A stretch of DNA of 64,000 bases from JAJFHI01 sp050633705 (GCA_050633705.1 JBOEGZ010000006.1:251738-315737), one strand, 5' to 3'; positions 17,453-30,675 are shown, counted from the stretch's first letter. Translations and numbers: made by a program. Notes: generated by a model not told the origin, from the sequence alone.

Positions 17453-17848
17453 CTAGGCCTCCTTCGCGTCTGGTTGATCTTCGACCTGGCGGACGACGAC
17501 CGTGATTTGTGCAAACGGCTTGATGATCGAGCCAGCGCGACCGCGGCCACGAGCTTGAAACCGTTTCAGTGTCAGGTTCTTACCGACGTATGCTTCCGAC
17601 ACGATCAATTCATTGACATCGAGCCCGTGATTGTTCTCAGCGTTTGCAACAGCACTCATGACTGTTTTGCGAACGTCTTGTGCAATGCGTTTGCGCGAGA
17701 ACTCGAGGTCGGCCAAAGCCTGCTCAACTTTCTTGCCGCGGATGAGACCGGCGACAAGGTTCAGTTTCTGAGGCGAGATACGCAGATTGCGCGTCACAGC
17801 CTTTGCCTCGGTATCTGGGAGGCTCCGTTCTCTCTTAGGCTTGCCCAT
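17453..17848 (-). CDS. rplV: 50S ribosomal protein L22
   Basis: A 131-residue protein with LRISPQKLNLVAGLIRGKKV (about 22-41) and the RARGRAG beta-hairpin region (about 99-110) that reaches into the exit tunnel, the site of macrolide resistance changes in other species. Its ATG overlaps the rpsS stop by one base (TAATG). Confidence 0.97.
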   Translation of the reverse strand: MGKPKRERSLPDTEAKAVTRNLRISPQKLNLVAGLIRGKKVEQALADLEFSRKRIAQDVRKTVMSAVANAENNHGLDVNELIVSEAYVGKNLTLKRFQARGRGRAGSIIKPFAQITVVVRQVEDQPDAKEA

Positions 17849-18123
17849 TATCGTTTAGCCTTCTTGTCGCCGCCATGGCCGCTATAAGTCCGTGTTGGTG
17901 AGAATTCACCGAACTTATGTCCGATCATGTCTTCCGTAACGTTGACAGGAACGTGCTTCTTGCCGTTGTAGACGCCAAACGTCAGACCGACGAACTGAGG
18001 CAGGATCGTAGAGCGGCGGCTCCAGATCTTGATAACCTCATTGCGGCCAGACTCGCGTACCTTCTCAGCTTTCTTGAGAATGTAGCCGTCGACAAACGGG
18101 CCTTTCCAAACTGACCTAGACAC
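17848..18123 (-). CDS. rpsS: 30S ribosomal protein S19, GTG start
   Basis: A 91-residue protein. The true start is the GTG at 18123: it gives the family N-terminus (M)SRSVWKGPFVDGYILKK and has AAGGAG eight bases upstream, whereas the frame continuing to 18210 adds residues foreign to S19. The C-terminal signature GHKFGEFSPTRTYSGH is intact (about 68-83). S19 contacts the A-site finger of the large subunit. Confidence 0.97.
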   Translation of the reverse strand: MSRSVWKGPFVDGYILKKAEKVRESGRNEVIKIWSRRSTILPQFVGLTFGVYNGKKHVPVNVTEDMIGHKFGEFSPTRTYSGHGGDKKAKR

Positions 18124-18212
18124 TAGGCTCTCTCCTTTAGACGTTGCTTTACCAACACCGTTGACAGCAAGTCGATTAACACGTTGCACCCATGAACCGG
18201 AAAACCGCAAAG

Positions 18213-18280
18213 CACCTTTCCGTAGGTGTTTGTTTGGTCGTTCATCTTATCGGAAAACCGTTCTACACTTTTCCGGATGA
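18213..18280 (-). promoter_or_regulatory. Hairpins in the rplB-rpsS spacer
   Basis: The 169-base spacer holds no gene. It contains CGGAAAA (18251-18257) and TTTTCCG (18269-18275), extended by TCATC/GATGA across a four-base bulge, and a smaller CACCT/AGGTG pair near 18213-18228. In RNA these form stems just after rplB. There is no T run, so processing or attenuation is more likely than termination. Confidence 0.4.
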
Positions 18281-18292
18281 ACGAGCCCAACG

Positions 18293-19123
18293 CTACTTTT
18301 TCTTCTTCTTCAAGTGACGCGAGCGAACAATAAATTTGTCCGTCGATTTGTTTTTGCGGGTTTTAAAGCCTTTGGTCGAAATACCCCATGGTGTCGCCCA
18401 GTGCTTACCACCCTTCGTGCGACCACCGTTGGGGTGATCGACCGCGTTCATTGCAATGCCGCGTACGGTTGGGCGGGTGCCCTTCCAACGCGAGCGACCG
18501 GCTTTACCAGTGACCGTGTTTGAATGATCTGGGTTCGAAACCGCGCCAACCGTTGCCATGCAATCGGCTGGAACCCTGCGTGTTTCACCAGACATCAGTT
18601 TCACGATCGCCCAACCGCCATCACGACCAACAAGTTGAACAAATGCACCTGCAGACCGCGCAATCTGTGCGCCCTTGCGTGGTTTCATCTCAACGTTGTG
18701 GATGATCGTACCAATTGGCATTGCCGAAAGCGGCATCGCATTGCCGGGTTTAACGTCGACTTTTTCGCCAGCAATCACCTGATCACCTGGACCCAAACGC
18801 TGCGGCGCCAGGATATACGACAACTCACCATCTTCGTATTTGATGAGTGCGATAAAAGCGGTGCGGTTTGGATCGTACTCAATGCGTTCGACCGTTGCCG
18901 GCACATCAAATTTACGACGCTTGAAATCAATCAAACGGAATGTCCGCTTGTGACCGCCACCGATGTGACGTGTTGTGATGCGTCCGTGGTGGTTGCGACC
19001 ACCAGTTTTGCTCAAACCTTCTGTCAACATCTTAACCGGAGCACCCTTCCAAAGGTTGCTACGATCAACAATGACGAGGTGTCGGAGGCCTGGCGACGTT
19101 GGTCGGTATGTCTTTAAAGCCAT
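18293..19123 (-). CDS. rplB: 50S ribosomal protein L2
   Basis: A 276-residue protein starting MALKTYRPTSPGLRHLVIVD. The catalytic-centre segment VRGIAMNAVDHPNGGRTKGG (about 220-239) contains the essential His of the peptidyl transferase region. The SH3-like RNA-binding core lies before it. Standard place between rplW and rpsS. Confidence 0.98.
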   Translation of the reverse strand: MALKTYRPTSPGLRHLVIVDRSNLWKGAPVKMLTEGLSKTGGRNHHGRITTRHIGGGHKRTFRLIDFKRRKFDVPATVERIEYDPNRTAFIALIKYEDGELSYILAPQRLGPGDQVIAGEKVDVKPGNAMPLSAMPIGTIIHNVEMKPRKGAQIARSAGAFVQLVGRDGGWAIVKLMSGETRRVPADCMATVGAVSNPDHSNTVTGKAGRSRWKGTRPTVRGIAMNAVDHPNGGRTKGGKHWATPWGISTKGFKTRKNKSTDKFIVRSRHLKKKKK

Positions 19124-19135
19124 TTCTTCAGCCCC

Positions 19136-19429
19136 TTACAGTCCGGTCGTCACGTCGATGGATTCCCCATCGGCGAGTGTGACGATCGCTTTTTTGCTAT
19201 CGCTCAGCTTAGCCATACGGCCGCGGAACGCTTTTCTTTTGCCTTTATGGACAATCGTATTGACTGCCTTCACCTTGACCTTGAACAAGTTTTCGACGGC
19301 CTGTTTGATCTCAGGTTTTGAGGCGGATTTTGCGACTTGGAAAACCACTTGATTTGCTTCAGCCAACAACGTTGACTTTTCAGTGATCATCGGGCGCAGA
19401 ATGACGTCATATGATTTTAACAGGCTCAT
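19136..19429 (-). CDS. rplW: 50S ribosomal protein L23
   Basis: A 97-residue protein with VILRPMITEKSTLLAEANQ (about 9-27) and FKVKVKAVNTIVHKGKRKAF (about 49-68). It forms the docking site for trigger factor and SRP at the exit tunnel. Its ATG overlaps the rplD stop by four bases (ATGA). Confidence 0.97.
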   Translation of the reverse strand: MSLLKSYDVILRPMITEKSTLLAEANQVVFQVAKSASKPEIKQAVENLFKVKVKAVNTIVHKGKRKAFRGRMAKLSDSKKAIVTLADGESIDVTTGL

Positions 19430-20088
19430 GATGTTGCCTCCTCAGCGCGTGGCGCTGGCATCTTGGCATCCTTAAATCGGGCAGCCAGCGCATCAACGGC
19501 GGCTTTCGTCAGCACCAATTTATGACGGCGCAGGATGTCGTAAACGTTGATGCCTTGGATCGGCAGAACATCGATGTCTGGGATGTTACGCGCGGCCAAT
19601 GCAAATTGATTTTCAAGCTCAGCGCCATCAATGATCAATGCATTTTTCAGCTCAAGTTTTTCGAACTGCGCGCGAAGCTGGGCTGTTTTGCCGTTCTCAG
19701 AGCTTGCTTTGTCGAGAACAACCAACTCACCAGCTTTGACTTTTGCCGAAAGCGCGTGGCGCAAGGCAAGAGCACGAACTTTCTTTGGCAGGGCAACCGC
19801 ATGGCTACGAGGTTTTGGACCAAACGCTTTGCCACCGCCGCGGAACTGTGGTGCCGCTTTGTTGGCGTGACGCGCGCCACCCGTACCCTTTTGTTTGTAC
19901 ATCTTCTTGCCCGTGACCTTCACTTCGGAACGGTCTTGAGCGTGATGCGTACCAGCCATCTTTTTCAGCTGCTGATAGCGCACCATACGATGCAAGAGAT
20001 CAACGCGTGGTTCGAGGCCGAATACGGCTTCGGCAAGATCAACTGATCCAGCTGTTTTCGCGTCGAGCGTTGTGACGTCTGCTTTCAT
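19426..20088 (-). CDS. rplD: 50S ribosomal protein L4
   Basis: A 220-residue protein starting MKADVTTLDAKTAGSVDLA. The long internal loop with TGKKMYKQKGTGGARHANK (about 60-78) reaches the exit tunnel. I choose the ATG at 20088 (overlapping the rplC stop as TGATG), with GGAG at a good distance; a GTG at 20091 would add one residue. In some bacteria L4 also represses the S10 operon; no such leader is evident here. Confidence 0.96.
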   Translation of the reverse strand: MKADVTTLDAKTAGSVDLAEAVFGLEPRVDLLHRMVRYQQLKKMAGTHHAQDRSEVKVTGKKMYKQKGTGGARHANKAAPQFRGGGKAFGPKPRSHAVALPKKVRALALRHALSAKVKAGELVVLDKASSENGKTAQLRAQFEKLELKNALIIDGAELENQFALAARNIPDIDVLPIQGINVYDILRRHKLVLTKAAVDALAARFKDAKMPAPRAEEATS

Positions 20089-20807
20089 CACGCTTGCTCC
20101 TTCGCTTGTGCTTCAGCCGTTTGGCCCGAATTTGCTGCACGAATTGCTGCAGGCGTCGGAGCATCTTTCGGCAGAGGCTTCTTGACCGCATCGCGGATCA
20201 TCACCCAACCACCTTTGGAACCAGGAACGGCGCCGCGGATCATCAAAAGGCCGCGCTCAACGTCTGTCTTGACGATAACGAGGTTTTGCGTTGTCACGCG
20301 CTCATTGCCCATCTGCCCAGGCATCTTCTTACCTTTGAAGACTTTGCCCGGGTCCTGACATTGACCCGTTGAACCAAGTGCACGGTGAGAAATCGAGTTA
20401 CCGTGCGTTGCCCGGCCACCACCGAAGTTCCAACGCTTCATTGCGCCTTGAAACCCTTTACCGATGCTGGTGCCGGTTACATCGACAAACTGACCTTCGA
20501 TGAAGTGATCAGCAGTAATTTCTGCGCCAACTTCAATGAGGTTGTCCGGTGACACGCGGAACTCAGCAACTTCACGCTTTGGTGCAACTTTGGCGACCGC
20601 GAAATTCTGGCGTTCAGCTTTCGTCAAACGCGCAGCTTTACGCGTGCCCGCACCAAGTTGAACAGCCGTGTAGCCATTCTTCTCGTCCGTGCGGTGACCC
20701 AACACCTGGCAATTATCCAAACGTAGCACCGTTACCGGAATATGTTCTCCGGCTTCGTCAAAGATCCGGGACATCCCGATCTTTTGTGCAATCACTCCGG
20801 AACGCAT
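20088..20807 (-). CDS. rplC: 50S ribosomal protein L3
   Basis: A 239-residue protein starting MRSGVIAQKIGMSRIFDEAG. The ATG at 20807 is chosen because it matches the family and has GGGAAGGA about six bases upstream; the frame reaches back to 20840. The conserved loop FGGGRATHGNSISHRALGSTGQ (around residues 128-149) approaches the peptidyl transferase centre. A C-terminal extension rich in Ala and Gln is typical for the class. Confidence 0.96.
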   Translation of the reverse strand: MRSGVIAQKIGMSRIFDEAGEHIPVTVLRLDNCQVLGHRTDEKNGYTAVQLGAGTRKAARLTKAERQNFAVAKVAPKREVAEFRVSPDNLIEVGAEITADHFIEGQFVDVTGTSIGKGFQGAMKRWNFGGGRATHGNSISHRALGSTGQCQDPGKVFKGKKMPGQMGNERVTTQNLVIVKTDVERGLLMIRGAVPGSKGGWVMIRDAVKKPLPKDAPTPAAIRAANSGQTAEAQAKEQA

Positions 20808-20936
20808 GTGCATTCCTTCCCTAAATTCCTGCTGTTCCAAAAAGAGGTAAGAACGCCTCTATTGTCAGCATCAAATCCAATTTCCGTAAGCTCGAAGTTT
20901 ATCTAAGGCACTAAGGCCTCAAACTATCTCGCCGCT

Positions 20937-21245
20937 CTACAGCTTAATCTCGACGTCCACACCGGCCGCAAGATCAAGTTTCATCAAGGCATCGACCGTC
21001 TGTGGTGTCGGGTCGACGATATCCAAGAGCCGTTTGTGCGTCCGCATTTCGAACTGCTCACGGCTCTTCTTATTTACGTGTGGTGAGCGGTTGACTGTGA
21101 AACGCTCAATCCGTGTCGGCAAGGGAATTGGCCCGCGCACATCAGCGCCGGTCCGTTTTGCCGTGTTCACGATCTCAAGGGTCGATGCATCGAGGATACG
21201 ATGATCAAAGGCCTTGAGCCGTATGCGAATATTTTGGCCGTTCAT
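20937..21245 (-). CDS. rpsJ: 30S ribosomal protein S10 / NusE
   Basis: A 102-residue protein starting MNGQNIRIRLKAFDHRILD, which is the alphaproteobacterial form. It has RTGADVRGPIPLPTRIERFTV (around residues 31-51) and the SREQFEMRTHKRL segment. S10 acts both in the 30S head and as NusE in antitermination with NusB. It follows tuf after a 79-base spacer that holds a strong hairpin. Confidence 0.98.
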   Translation of the reverse strand: MNGQNIRIRLKAFDHRILDASTLEIVNTAKRTGADVRGPIPLPTRIERFTVNRSPHVNKKSREQFEMRTHKRLLDIVDPTPQTVDALMKLDLAAGVDVEIKL

Positions 21246-21270
21246 GCTCTCGAACTCTTTATGAAATGGG

Positions 21271-21307
21271 AAGCGCCCAGGTTGGTCGAACCGCGACCCG
21301 GGCGCCT
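21271..21307 (-). promoter_or_regulatory. Strong hairpin in the tuf-rpsJ spacer
   Basis: AAGCGCCCAGGT (21271-21282) pairs with ACCCGGGCGCCT (21296-21307) as a 12-bp stem with two wobble pairs. No T run follows it, so it may be an RNA-processing or stability site, or a partial terminator separating tuf from the S10 operon. Confidence 0.55.
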
Positions 21308-21324
21308 ACCAATTCTATTCCTCG

Positions 21325-22515
21325 TTATTCGGTGATGGACGAAACAACGCCGGCACCAACCGTACGACCGCCTTCGCGAATAGCGAAGCGGAGTTTTTCT
21401 TCCATCGCGATTGGCGTGATCAATTCCACGTCCATTGCAATGTTGTCACCCGGCATAACCATTTCCGTACCTTCAGGCAGCGAAACCACACCGGTCACGT
21501 CTGTCGTGCGGAAATAAAACTGCGGACGATAGTTTGTGAAGAATGGCGTGTGACGACCACCCTCTTCTTTGGTGAGGATGTAAGCCTCAGCCTTAAACTT
21601 CTTGTGCGGTGTGATCGAACCTGGCTTTGCCAGAACCTGACCACGCTCAACGCCTTCGCGGTCAACACCACGAAGCAGGCAACCAACGTTGTCGCCAGCT
21701 TCACCACTGTCGAGGAGCTTGCGGAACATTTCGACGCCCGTAACTGTGGACTTCGTCGTGTCGCGAACACCAACGATTTCAACTTCTTCACCAACGTTAA
21801 CAATACCGCGCTCGATGCGGCCTGTTACCACTGTACCGCGACCCGAAATCGAGAACACGTCTTCGATCGGCATCAGGAATGGCTGATCTTTTGGACGTTC
21901 TGGTTGTGGGATGTACTCATCAACCGTCTTCATCAGCTCGAGAATAGCGTTCTTGCCGATTTCGTCGTCACGACCTTCAAGCGCTGCCAAAGCAGAACCT
22001 TTGGTGATTGGAATATCGTCGCCTGGGAACTGGTAAGATGACAGAAGCTCGCGAACTTCCATTTCAACGAGCTCAAGAAGCTCTTCATCGTCAACCATGT
22101 CGACTTTGTTCAAGAATACAACCAGGGCTGGAACGCCAACCTGACGTGCAAGCAGGATGTGCTCGCGCGTCTGAGGCATTGGACCGTCAGCGGCTGAACA
22201 AACCAGGATCGCGCCATCCATCTGGGCGGCACCTGTGATCATGTTTTTCACGTAGTCAGCGTGGCCTGGGCAGTCGACGTGTGCGTAGTGGCGCGCTTCC
22301 GTTTCGTACTCGATGTGAGCAGTCGAAATCGTGATGCCACGTTCACGCTCTTCAGGCGCCTTATCGATGTTTGCAAAGTCAACAGCTTCCGAGTTGTTGG
22401 CCTCTGACAGAACTTTCGAAATCGCAGCCGTCAGCGATGTCTTGCCATGGTCAACGTGACCGATTGTTCCGATGTTGCAATGCGGCTTATTCCGCTCAAA
22501 CTTTTCCTTGGCCAT
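21325..22515 (-). CDS. tuf: Translation elongation factor Tu
   Basis: A 396-residue GTPase that carries aminoacyl-tRNA to the ribosome. G1 is GHVDHGKTS (about 18-26), G3 DCPGH (about 81-85) and G4 NKVD (about 136-139). Domains 2 and 3 follow with intact RGTVVTGRIERG and the GMVMPGDN-like segment. The only tuf copy in the window, between fusA and rpsJ. The position upstream of tRNA-Trp where many relatives have a second copy holds other genes. Confidence 0.99.
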   Translation of the reverse strand: MAKEKFERNKPHCNIGTIGHVDHGKTSLTAAISKVLSEANNSEAVDFANIDKAPEERERGITISTAHIEYETEARHYAHVDCPGHADYVKNMITGAAQMDGAILVCSAADGPMPQTREHILLARQVGVPALVVFLNKVDMVDDEELLELVEMEVRELLSSYQFPGDDIPITKGSALAALEGRDDEIGKNAILELMKTVDEYIPQPERPKDQPFLMPIEDVFSISGRGTVVTGRIERGIVNVGEEVEIVGVRDTTKSTVTGVEMFRKLLDSGEAGDNVGCLLRGVDREGVERGQVLAKPGSITPHKKFKAEAYILTKEEGGRHTPFFTNYRPQFYFRTTDVTGVVSLPEGTEMVMPGDNIAMDVELITPIAMEEKLRFAIREGGRTVGAGVVSSITE

Positions 22516-22633
22516 AGTCTCGGCTCTCCGTCTTCAGTTGTTGCTTTCACTCGATATCGTATCGATGCGAACTCAAGTCTAAACTTTAGTTACTTCCTGC
22601 AAACCACACACAAGGTGTGCGCCTTGCGTCTTC

Positions 22634-24724
22634 TTAGGCGTATTTTGCTTTCACCTCATCGGCGACAGCACGTGGAACTTCTGAGTAATGCGCAAACTGC
22701 ATTGAGTACTGGGCGCGGCCCGTACTCATCGAGCGCAATGTGTTGATGTAACCGAACATGTTCGCCAGTGGAACAAATGCTCGAATTACGTTCGCGTTAC
22801 CGCGCATTTCCTGCGTGCGAATTTGCCCGCGACGACTGTTGACATCACCAATGATGCCGCCAACAAATTCTTCCGGTGTCACAATCTCAACATCCATGAC
22901 AGGCTCAAGCAATTTGATGCCGGCTTTGTCACAGGCTTCCTTCATTGCCGAGCGAGAGGCGATCTCAAAGGCAATAGCTGACGAGTCGACCTCGTGGAAG
23001 CCACCATCATAGAGCGTCACCTTCATGTCGACGATTGGAAAGCCGATCATTACACCGCTATCCCAAATGGACTGAATGCCCTTTTCAACACCTGGGATGT
23101 ATTCCTTCGGAACAGCTCCACCAACGATCTCAGAAACAAACTCGTTGCCAGCACCCGTTTCATTCGGCTCCAAACGGAATTTAACGCGTGCGAACTGTCC
23201 TGTACCACCAGACTGCTTCTTGTGGGTATAATCAATCTCAGTTGGCTTGCCCAACGTTTCACGATAGGCCACCTGTGGCGCGCCAACTTCGGCGTCAACA
23301 TCGTGCGTGCGACGAAGGATATCAACTTTAATGTCGAGATGGAGCTCGCCCATACCCTTAAGGATCGTTTCACCTGATTCCTGATCAACAGAAACCTGGA
23401 ATGAGGGATCTTCGACCGACATCTCGTGCAGCGCGACAGACATCTTTTCCTGATCAGCCTTTGTTTTGGGCTCGATCTTCACTTCGATCACAGGATCAGG
23501 GAATTCCATCTTTTCAAGAATAACCTGCTTGTTCGGATCACTCAGCGTTTCGCCGGTGCGCGTATCTTTCAAACCAGAGATAGCGACAATGTCACCAGCA
23601 AAAGCTTCTTTGATCTCTTCGCGGTCATCGGCATGCATCAGATACATGCGCCCAACACGCTCTTTCTTACCCCGCGAGGTGTTCATCAGGTTCATGCCCT
23701 GTGTACACTTGCCGGAATAGATACGACAGAAGGTCAAAGCACCAATGTGCTCGAAGTTCATAATCTTAAAGGCGATCAACGCCATTGGGTCGTCATCGTC
23801 TGGACGGCGATCAAGTGGCTCATCTGTGTCAGGGTCAACGCCGGTATAAGCTTCGCGATCACTTGGTGCTGGCAGGAAGTCGATGACAGCGTCGAGCAAA
23901 GGTTGGACGCCTTTGTTTTTGAACGCAGAACCGCACATCATTGGGTAGAAGTCACCCGCAACGGTCGCTTTACGTATCAGTTTGCGGATTGTGTCGATGT
24001 CTGGCTCGTTACCTTCGAGGTATTCACCCATGACATCGTCGTCAACTTCCACGACGGCTTCGACCATCTGATCGCGCCATTCTTTGGCTTTGTCTTTCAG
24101 GTCATCGGGGATGTCCTGGACAGTCATCTGCGCGTCTTTGTCGTTGCCTTCCCAGACATAGGCTTTCATCTCGATGAGATCGACCATGCCGGCAAAATCG
24201 TTCTCGGCACCAATTGGAATTTGAATTGGCACAGGACGCGCACCAAGTTTGGACTTGATGTCATCGACGCACATGTAAAAGTCTGCGCCGGTTTTATCCA
24301 TTTTGTTGGCGAAGATAATGCGCGGAACATTGTACTTGTCACCTTGGCGCCAAACTGTTTCCGTCTGAGGTTCAACACCTTGGTTGGAATCAAGCACACA
24401 CACAGCACCGTCAAGAACACGCAGCGAACGCTCAACTTCAATCGTGAAATCAACGTGTCCCGGCGTGTCAATAATGTTCATACGGTGCTCGACACCGTTA
24501 CGGCCCTTCCAGAAACAAGTCGTGGCAGCGGACGTAATTGTAATGCCCCGCTCACCCTCTTGATCCATGAAGTCCATCGTGGCGGCGCCATCGTGCACTT
24601 CACCGATTTTGTGTGACCGACCACTGTAATAAAGGATCCGCTCAGTCGTCGTTGTCTTACCCGCATCGATGTGAGCCATGATGCCGAAGTTGCGGTAGTC
24701 CTCGATTTTATAATCGCGTGCCAT
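22634..24724 (-). CDS. fusA: Translation elongation factor G
   Basis: A 696-residue GTPase that drives translocation and ribosome recycling. Visible are GIMAHIDAGKTTTTERIL (about 14-31), DTPGHVDFT (about 86-94), and NKMDKTGAD (about 140-148). The five-domain layout is complete, ending in RAQYSMQFAHYSEVP. It starts 40 bases after rpsG. Length is close to the usual 690-700. Confidence 0.99.
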   Translation of the reverse strand: MARDYKIEDYRNFGIMAHIDAGKTTTTERILYYSGRSHKIGEVHDGAATMDFMDQEGERGITITSAATTCFWKGRNGVEHRMNIIDTPGHVDFTIEVERSLRVLDGAVCVLDSNQGVEPQTETVWRQGDKYNVPRIIFANKMDKTGADFYMCVDDIKSKLGARPVPIQIPIGAENDFAGMVDLIEMKAYVWEGNDKDAQMTVQDIPDDLKDKAKEWRDQMVEAVVEVDDDVMGEYLEGNEPDIDTIRKLIRKATVAGDFYPMMCGSAFKNKGVQPLLDAVIDFLPAPSDREAYTGVDPDTDEPLDRRPDDDDPMALIAFKIMNFEHIGALTFCRIYSGKCTQGMNLMNTSRGKKERVGRMYLMHADDREEIKEAFAGDIVAISGLKDTRTGETLSDPNKQVILEKMEFPDPVIEVKIEPKTKADQEKMSVALHEMSVEDPSFQVSVDQESGETILKGMGELHLDIKVDILRRTHDVDAEVGAPQVAYRETLGKPTEIDYTHKKQSGGTGQFARVKFRLEPNETGAGNEFVSEIVGGAVPKEYIPGVEKGIQSIWDSGVMIGFPIVDMKVTLYDGGFHEVDSSAIAFEIASRSAMKEACDKAGIKLLEPVMDVEIVTPEEFVGGIIGDVNSRRGQIRTQEMRGNANVIRAFVPLANMFGYINTLRSMSTGRAQYSMQFAHYSEVPRAVADEVKAKYA

Positions 24725-24764
24725 GTCTTTTGCCTAACGTGCCAATTTCTGTGTGACGCAGTTC

Positions 24765-25235
24765 CTACCAGCGATAGTGCGAGAATGCCCGGTTGGCTTC
24801 CGCCATCCGGTGCGTATCTTCACGCTTCTTCACTGCCGTGCCGCGGTTGTTTGCTGCATCCATCAACTCGCCTGACAGGCGATCAACCATTGTGTTTTCG
24901 TTGCGCGCGCGCGCGGCTGTAATCAGCCAACGAATAGCCAATGCCTGGCGGCGCTCGTTGCGAACTTCAACCGGCACCTGATACGTCGCCCCACCAACAC
25001 GGCGAGAACGCACCTCAACAGTTGGCATCACGTTCTCAAGCGCCTGATGAAACATCGGCAACGGCTCAGCTTTCGCCTTATCTTCCATCCGATCCAGCGC
25101 TCCATAAACGATGCGCTCGGCTGCGGATTTTTTGCCATCAATCATGACGGCGTTCATGAATTTGGTCAGAACCATATCCCCGAATTTCGGGTCGGGGTTG
25201 ATCGGACGTTTTTCTGCACTATGACGACGGGACAT
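24765..25235 (-). CDS. rpsG: 30S ribosomal protein S7
   Basis: A 156-residue protein starting MSRRHSAEKRPINPDPKFGD, with KKSAAERIVYGALDRM (about 35-50) and EVRSRRVGGATYQVPVEVR (about 74-92). It nucleates assembly of the 30S head and can repress the str operon in E. coli. It lies between rpsL and fusA. Confidence 0.98.
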   Translation of the reverse strand: MSRRHSAEKRPINPDPKFGDMVLTKFMNAVMIDGKKSAAERIVYGALDRMEDKAKAEPLPMFHQALENVMPTVEVRSRRVGGATYQVPVEVRNERRQALAIRWLITAARARNENTMVDRLSGELMDAANNRGTAVKKREDTHRMAEANRAFSHYRW

Positions 25236-25310
25236 GCGTCAGCCCTTCAGTCTCTATTAAATTTGTTTCTCGACAACGCTGCTGAAGCCATGCCCCAGAG
25301 CGCAATGTTT

Positions 25311-25682
25311 TTACTTCGGACGTTTCGCACCGTACTTCGAACGACGTTGGCGACGATCGGCGACGCCTTGTGTATCGAGCACACCACGAACAATGTGATA
25401 ACGAACGCCGGGCAAATCCTTCACGCGGCCGCCGCGGATCAGCACAACAGAGTGCTCTTGCAGGTTGTGGCCTTCGCCTGGGATATATCCAATGACTTCG
25501 TAGCCGTTGGTCAGCCGGATCTTTGCAACCTTACGAAGCGCCGAGTTCGGCTTCTTCGGAGTTGTTGTGTAAACACGGGTGCACACACCACGCTTTTGCG
25601 GGCAGGCTTCCATGTGACGCGATTTCTCGCGATATGTTTTCCGCGTCCGGGGCTTGCGAATTAATTGTTGTATCGTTGGCAT
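25311..25682 (-). CDS. rpsL: 30S ribosomal protein S12
   Basis: A 123-residue protein starting MPTIQQLIRKPRTRK. The decoding loops TTPKKPNSALRK (about 40-51) and GGRVKDLPGVRYH (about 84-96) keep both Lys residues whose change gives streptomycin resistance, so the sequence looks sensitive type. First gene of the str operon. Confidence 0.98.
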   Translation of the reverse strand: MPTIQQLIRKPRTRKTYREKSRHMEACPQKRGVCTRVYTTTPKKPNSALRKVAKIRLTNGYEVIGYIPGEGHNLQEHSVVLIRGGRVKDLPGVRYHIVRGVLDTQGVADRRQRRSKYGAKRPK

Positions 25683-26014
25683 AGGCCAGTCCGTCTTTCC
25701 CTTACCGTCCCCACACTCAAGACTGCAATCAGCCTCTCAATGCTCCAATTAGGCGCATTCTACAGCACCCAATCGCGGACAATTCTCAACTCGCGCAAAT
25801 GCGCGTGCAAAAATTCGACAACGCCAAACCCCAGTTCCTGAGGTCCGACACGACGAAAAACCAGAGGACCCAACGTTCTGCTTATGCAGATCGGGATCAT
25901 GATCCAATAAATGTCTTCGGCTTCTGACCGGCACCGTTTAGTTGCGCCTTAATTGCTCCCCAAATTGCCTCTGGGAAACCCGCATCAACTACCGCCTACC
26001 GGAAGTGTTCGGGA
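25683..26014 (-). other. Long 5' leader of the str operon
   Basis: About 330 bases between the str promoter and rpsL without a believable gene; the short open frame at 25749-25934 has no family resemblance or ribosome site. An isolated TAGAAT (25757-25762, minus strand) could be the -10 of a second, closer promoter but has no good -35 at normal distance. No riboswitch is recognised. Confidence 0.5.
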
Positions 26015-26043
26015 GCTATATACACAGCTTTCTTCATGGTCAA
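26015..26043 (-). promoter_or_regulatory. Predicted sigma-70-type promoter of the str operon (rpsL-rpsG-fusA-tuf)
   Basis: On the minus strand TTGACC (26038-26043) and TATAGC (26015-26020) are separated by exactly 17 bases. It lies between the rpoBC terminator and rpsL, the expected place. Transcription would start near 26008. Confidence 0.6.
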
Positions 26044-26120
26044 CAGGCTAACGCCTAGTAACGCAAAATAAATTCACAATTCCACCGACCTCGCACCAGC
26101 GCGTTGCACTCCTGAACAGC

Positions 26121-26147
26121 AAAAAGGGCCACACAAAGTGGCCCTTT
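26121..26147 (-). terminator. Intrinsic terminator after rpoC
   Basis: A perfect 10-bp stem (AAAGGGCCAC paired with GTGGCCCTTT, five-base loop), with the stem's T side running into five T residues on the minus strand. It lies about 100 bases after the rpoC stop and ends the rplJL-rpoBC unit. Confidence 0.85.
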
Positions 26148-26245
26148 AAGAAATTGTCGGCTCTAGGACGCCTCAGTTAGACGCGGTTTAAAATCGCCAT
26201 CAAATCCAAAACACCTGGTTTTAGGCGAATTCTCGGCGCCTGGGA

Positions 26246-30505
<4,260 letters not shown>

Positions 30506-30558
30506 TTGGTCGTCTCCATGCGGGGGCGGGCCAGGCTCCCCGAAGGTTCAAATGTTTT

Positions 30559-30665
30559 CTGATCCTCAAGCCTTGGGATCAGTCTTCGCTGTCTTTGTCG
30601 TCAACCCTTTTCGCACCGTCGCACGAACCAGGGCATCACACCTGGCCCAGTCTTGTGGGCCAGGT
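30559..30665 (-). promoter_or_regulatory. Structured rpoB-rpoC spacer with two hairpins
   Basis: Just ten bases after the rpoB stop, ACCTGGCCCA (30640-30649) and TGGGCCAGGT (30656-30665) form a perfect 10-bp stem with a six-base loop. A second stem, CTGATCC/GGATCAG, spans 30559-30582. No T run follows, so they look like processing or stability elements. Confidence 0.6.
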
Positions 30666-30675
30666 GCTACTTCAT

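Noticed and set aside
18124..18210. Longer N-terminus for rpsS starting at 18210
   Set aside because: S19 proteins begin at SRSVWKGPF; a GTG with a strong ribosome site is exactly there.
20808..20840. Longer N-terminus for rplC
   Set aside because: The first eleven residues do not fit L3, and the ribosome site is correctly placed for the ATG at 20807.
23426..24616. Long open frame (396 codons) on the plus strand
   Set aside because: Antisense to fusA, no family resemblance; same explanation.
25749..25934. Short open frame in the str leader
   Set aside because: No ribosome site, composition unlike a protein gene, and it lies in the untranslated leader of rpsL.
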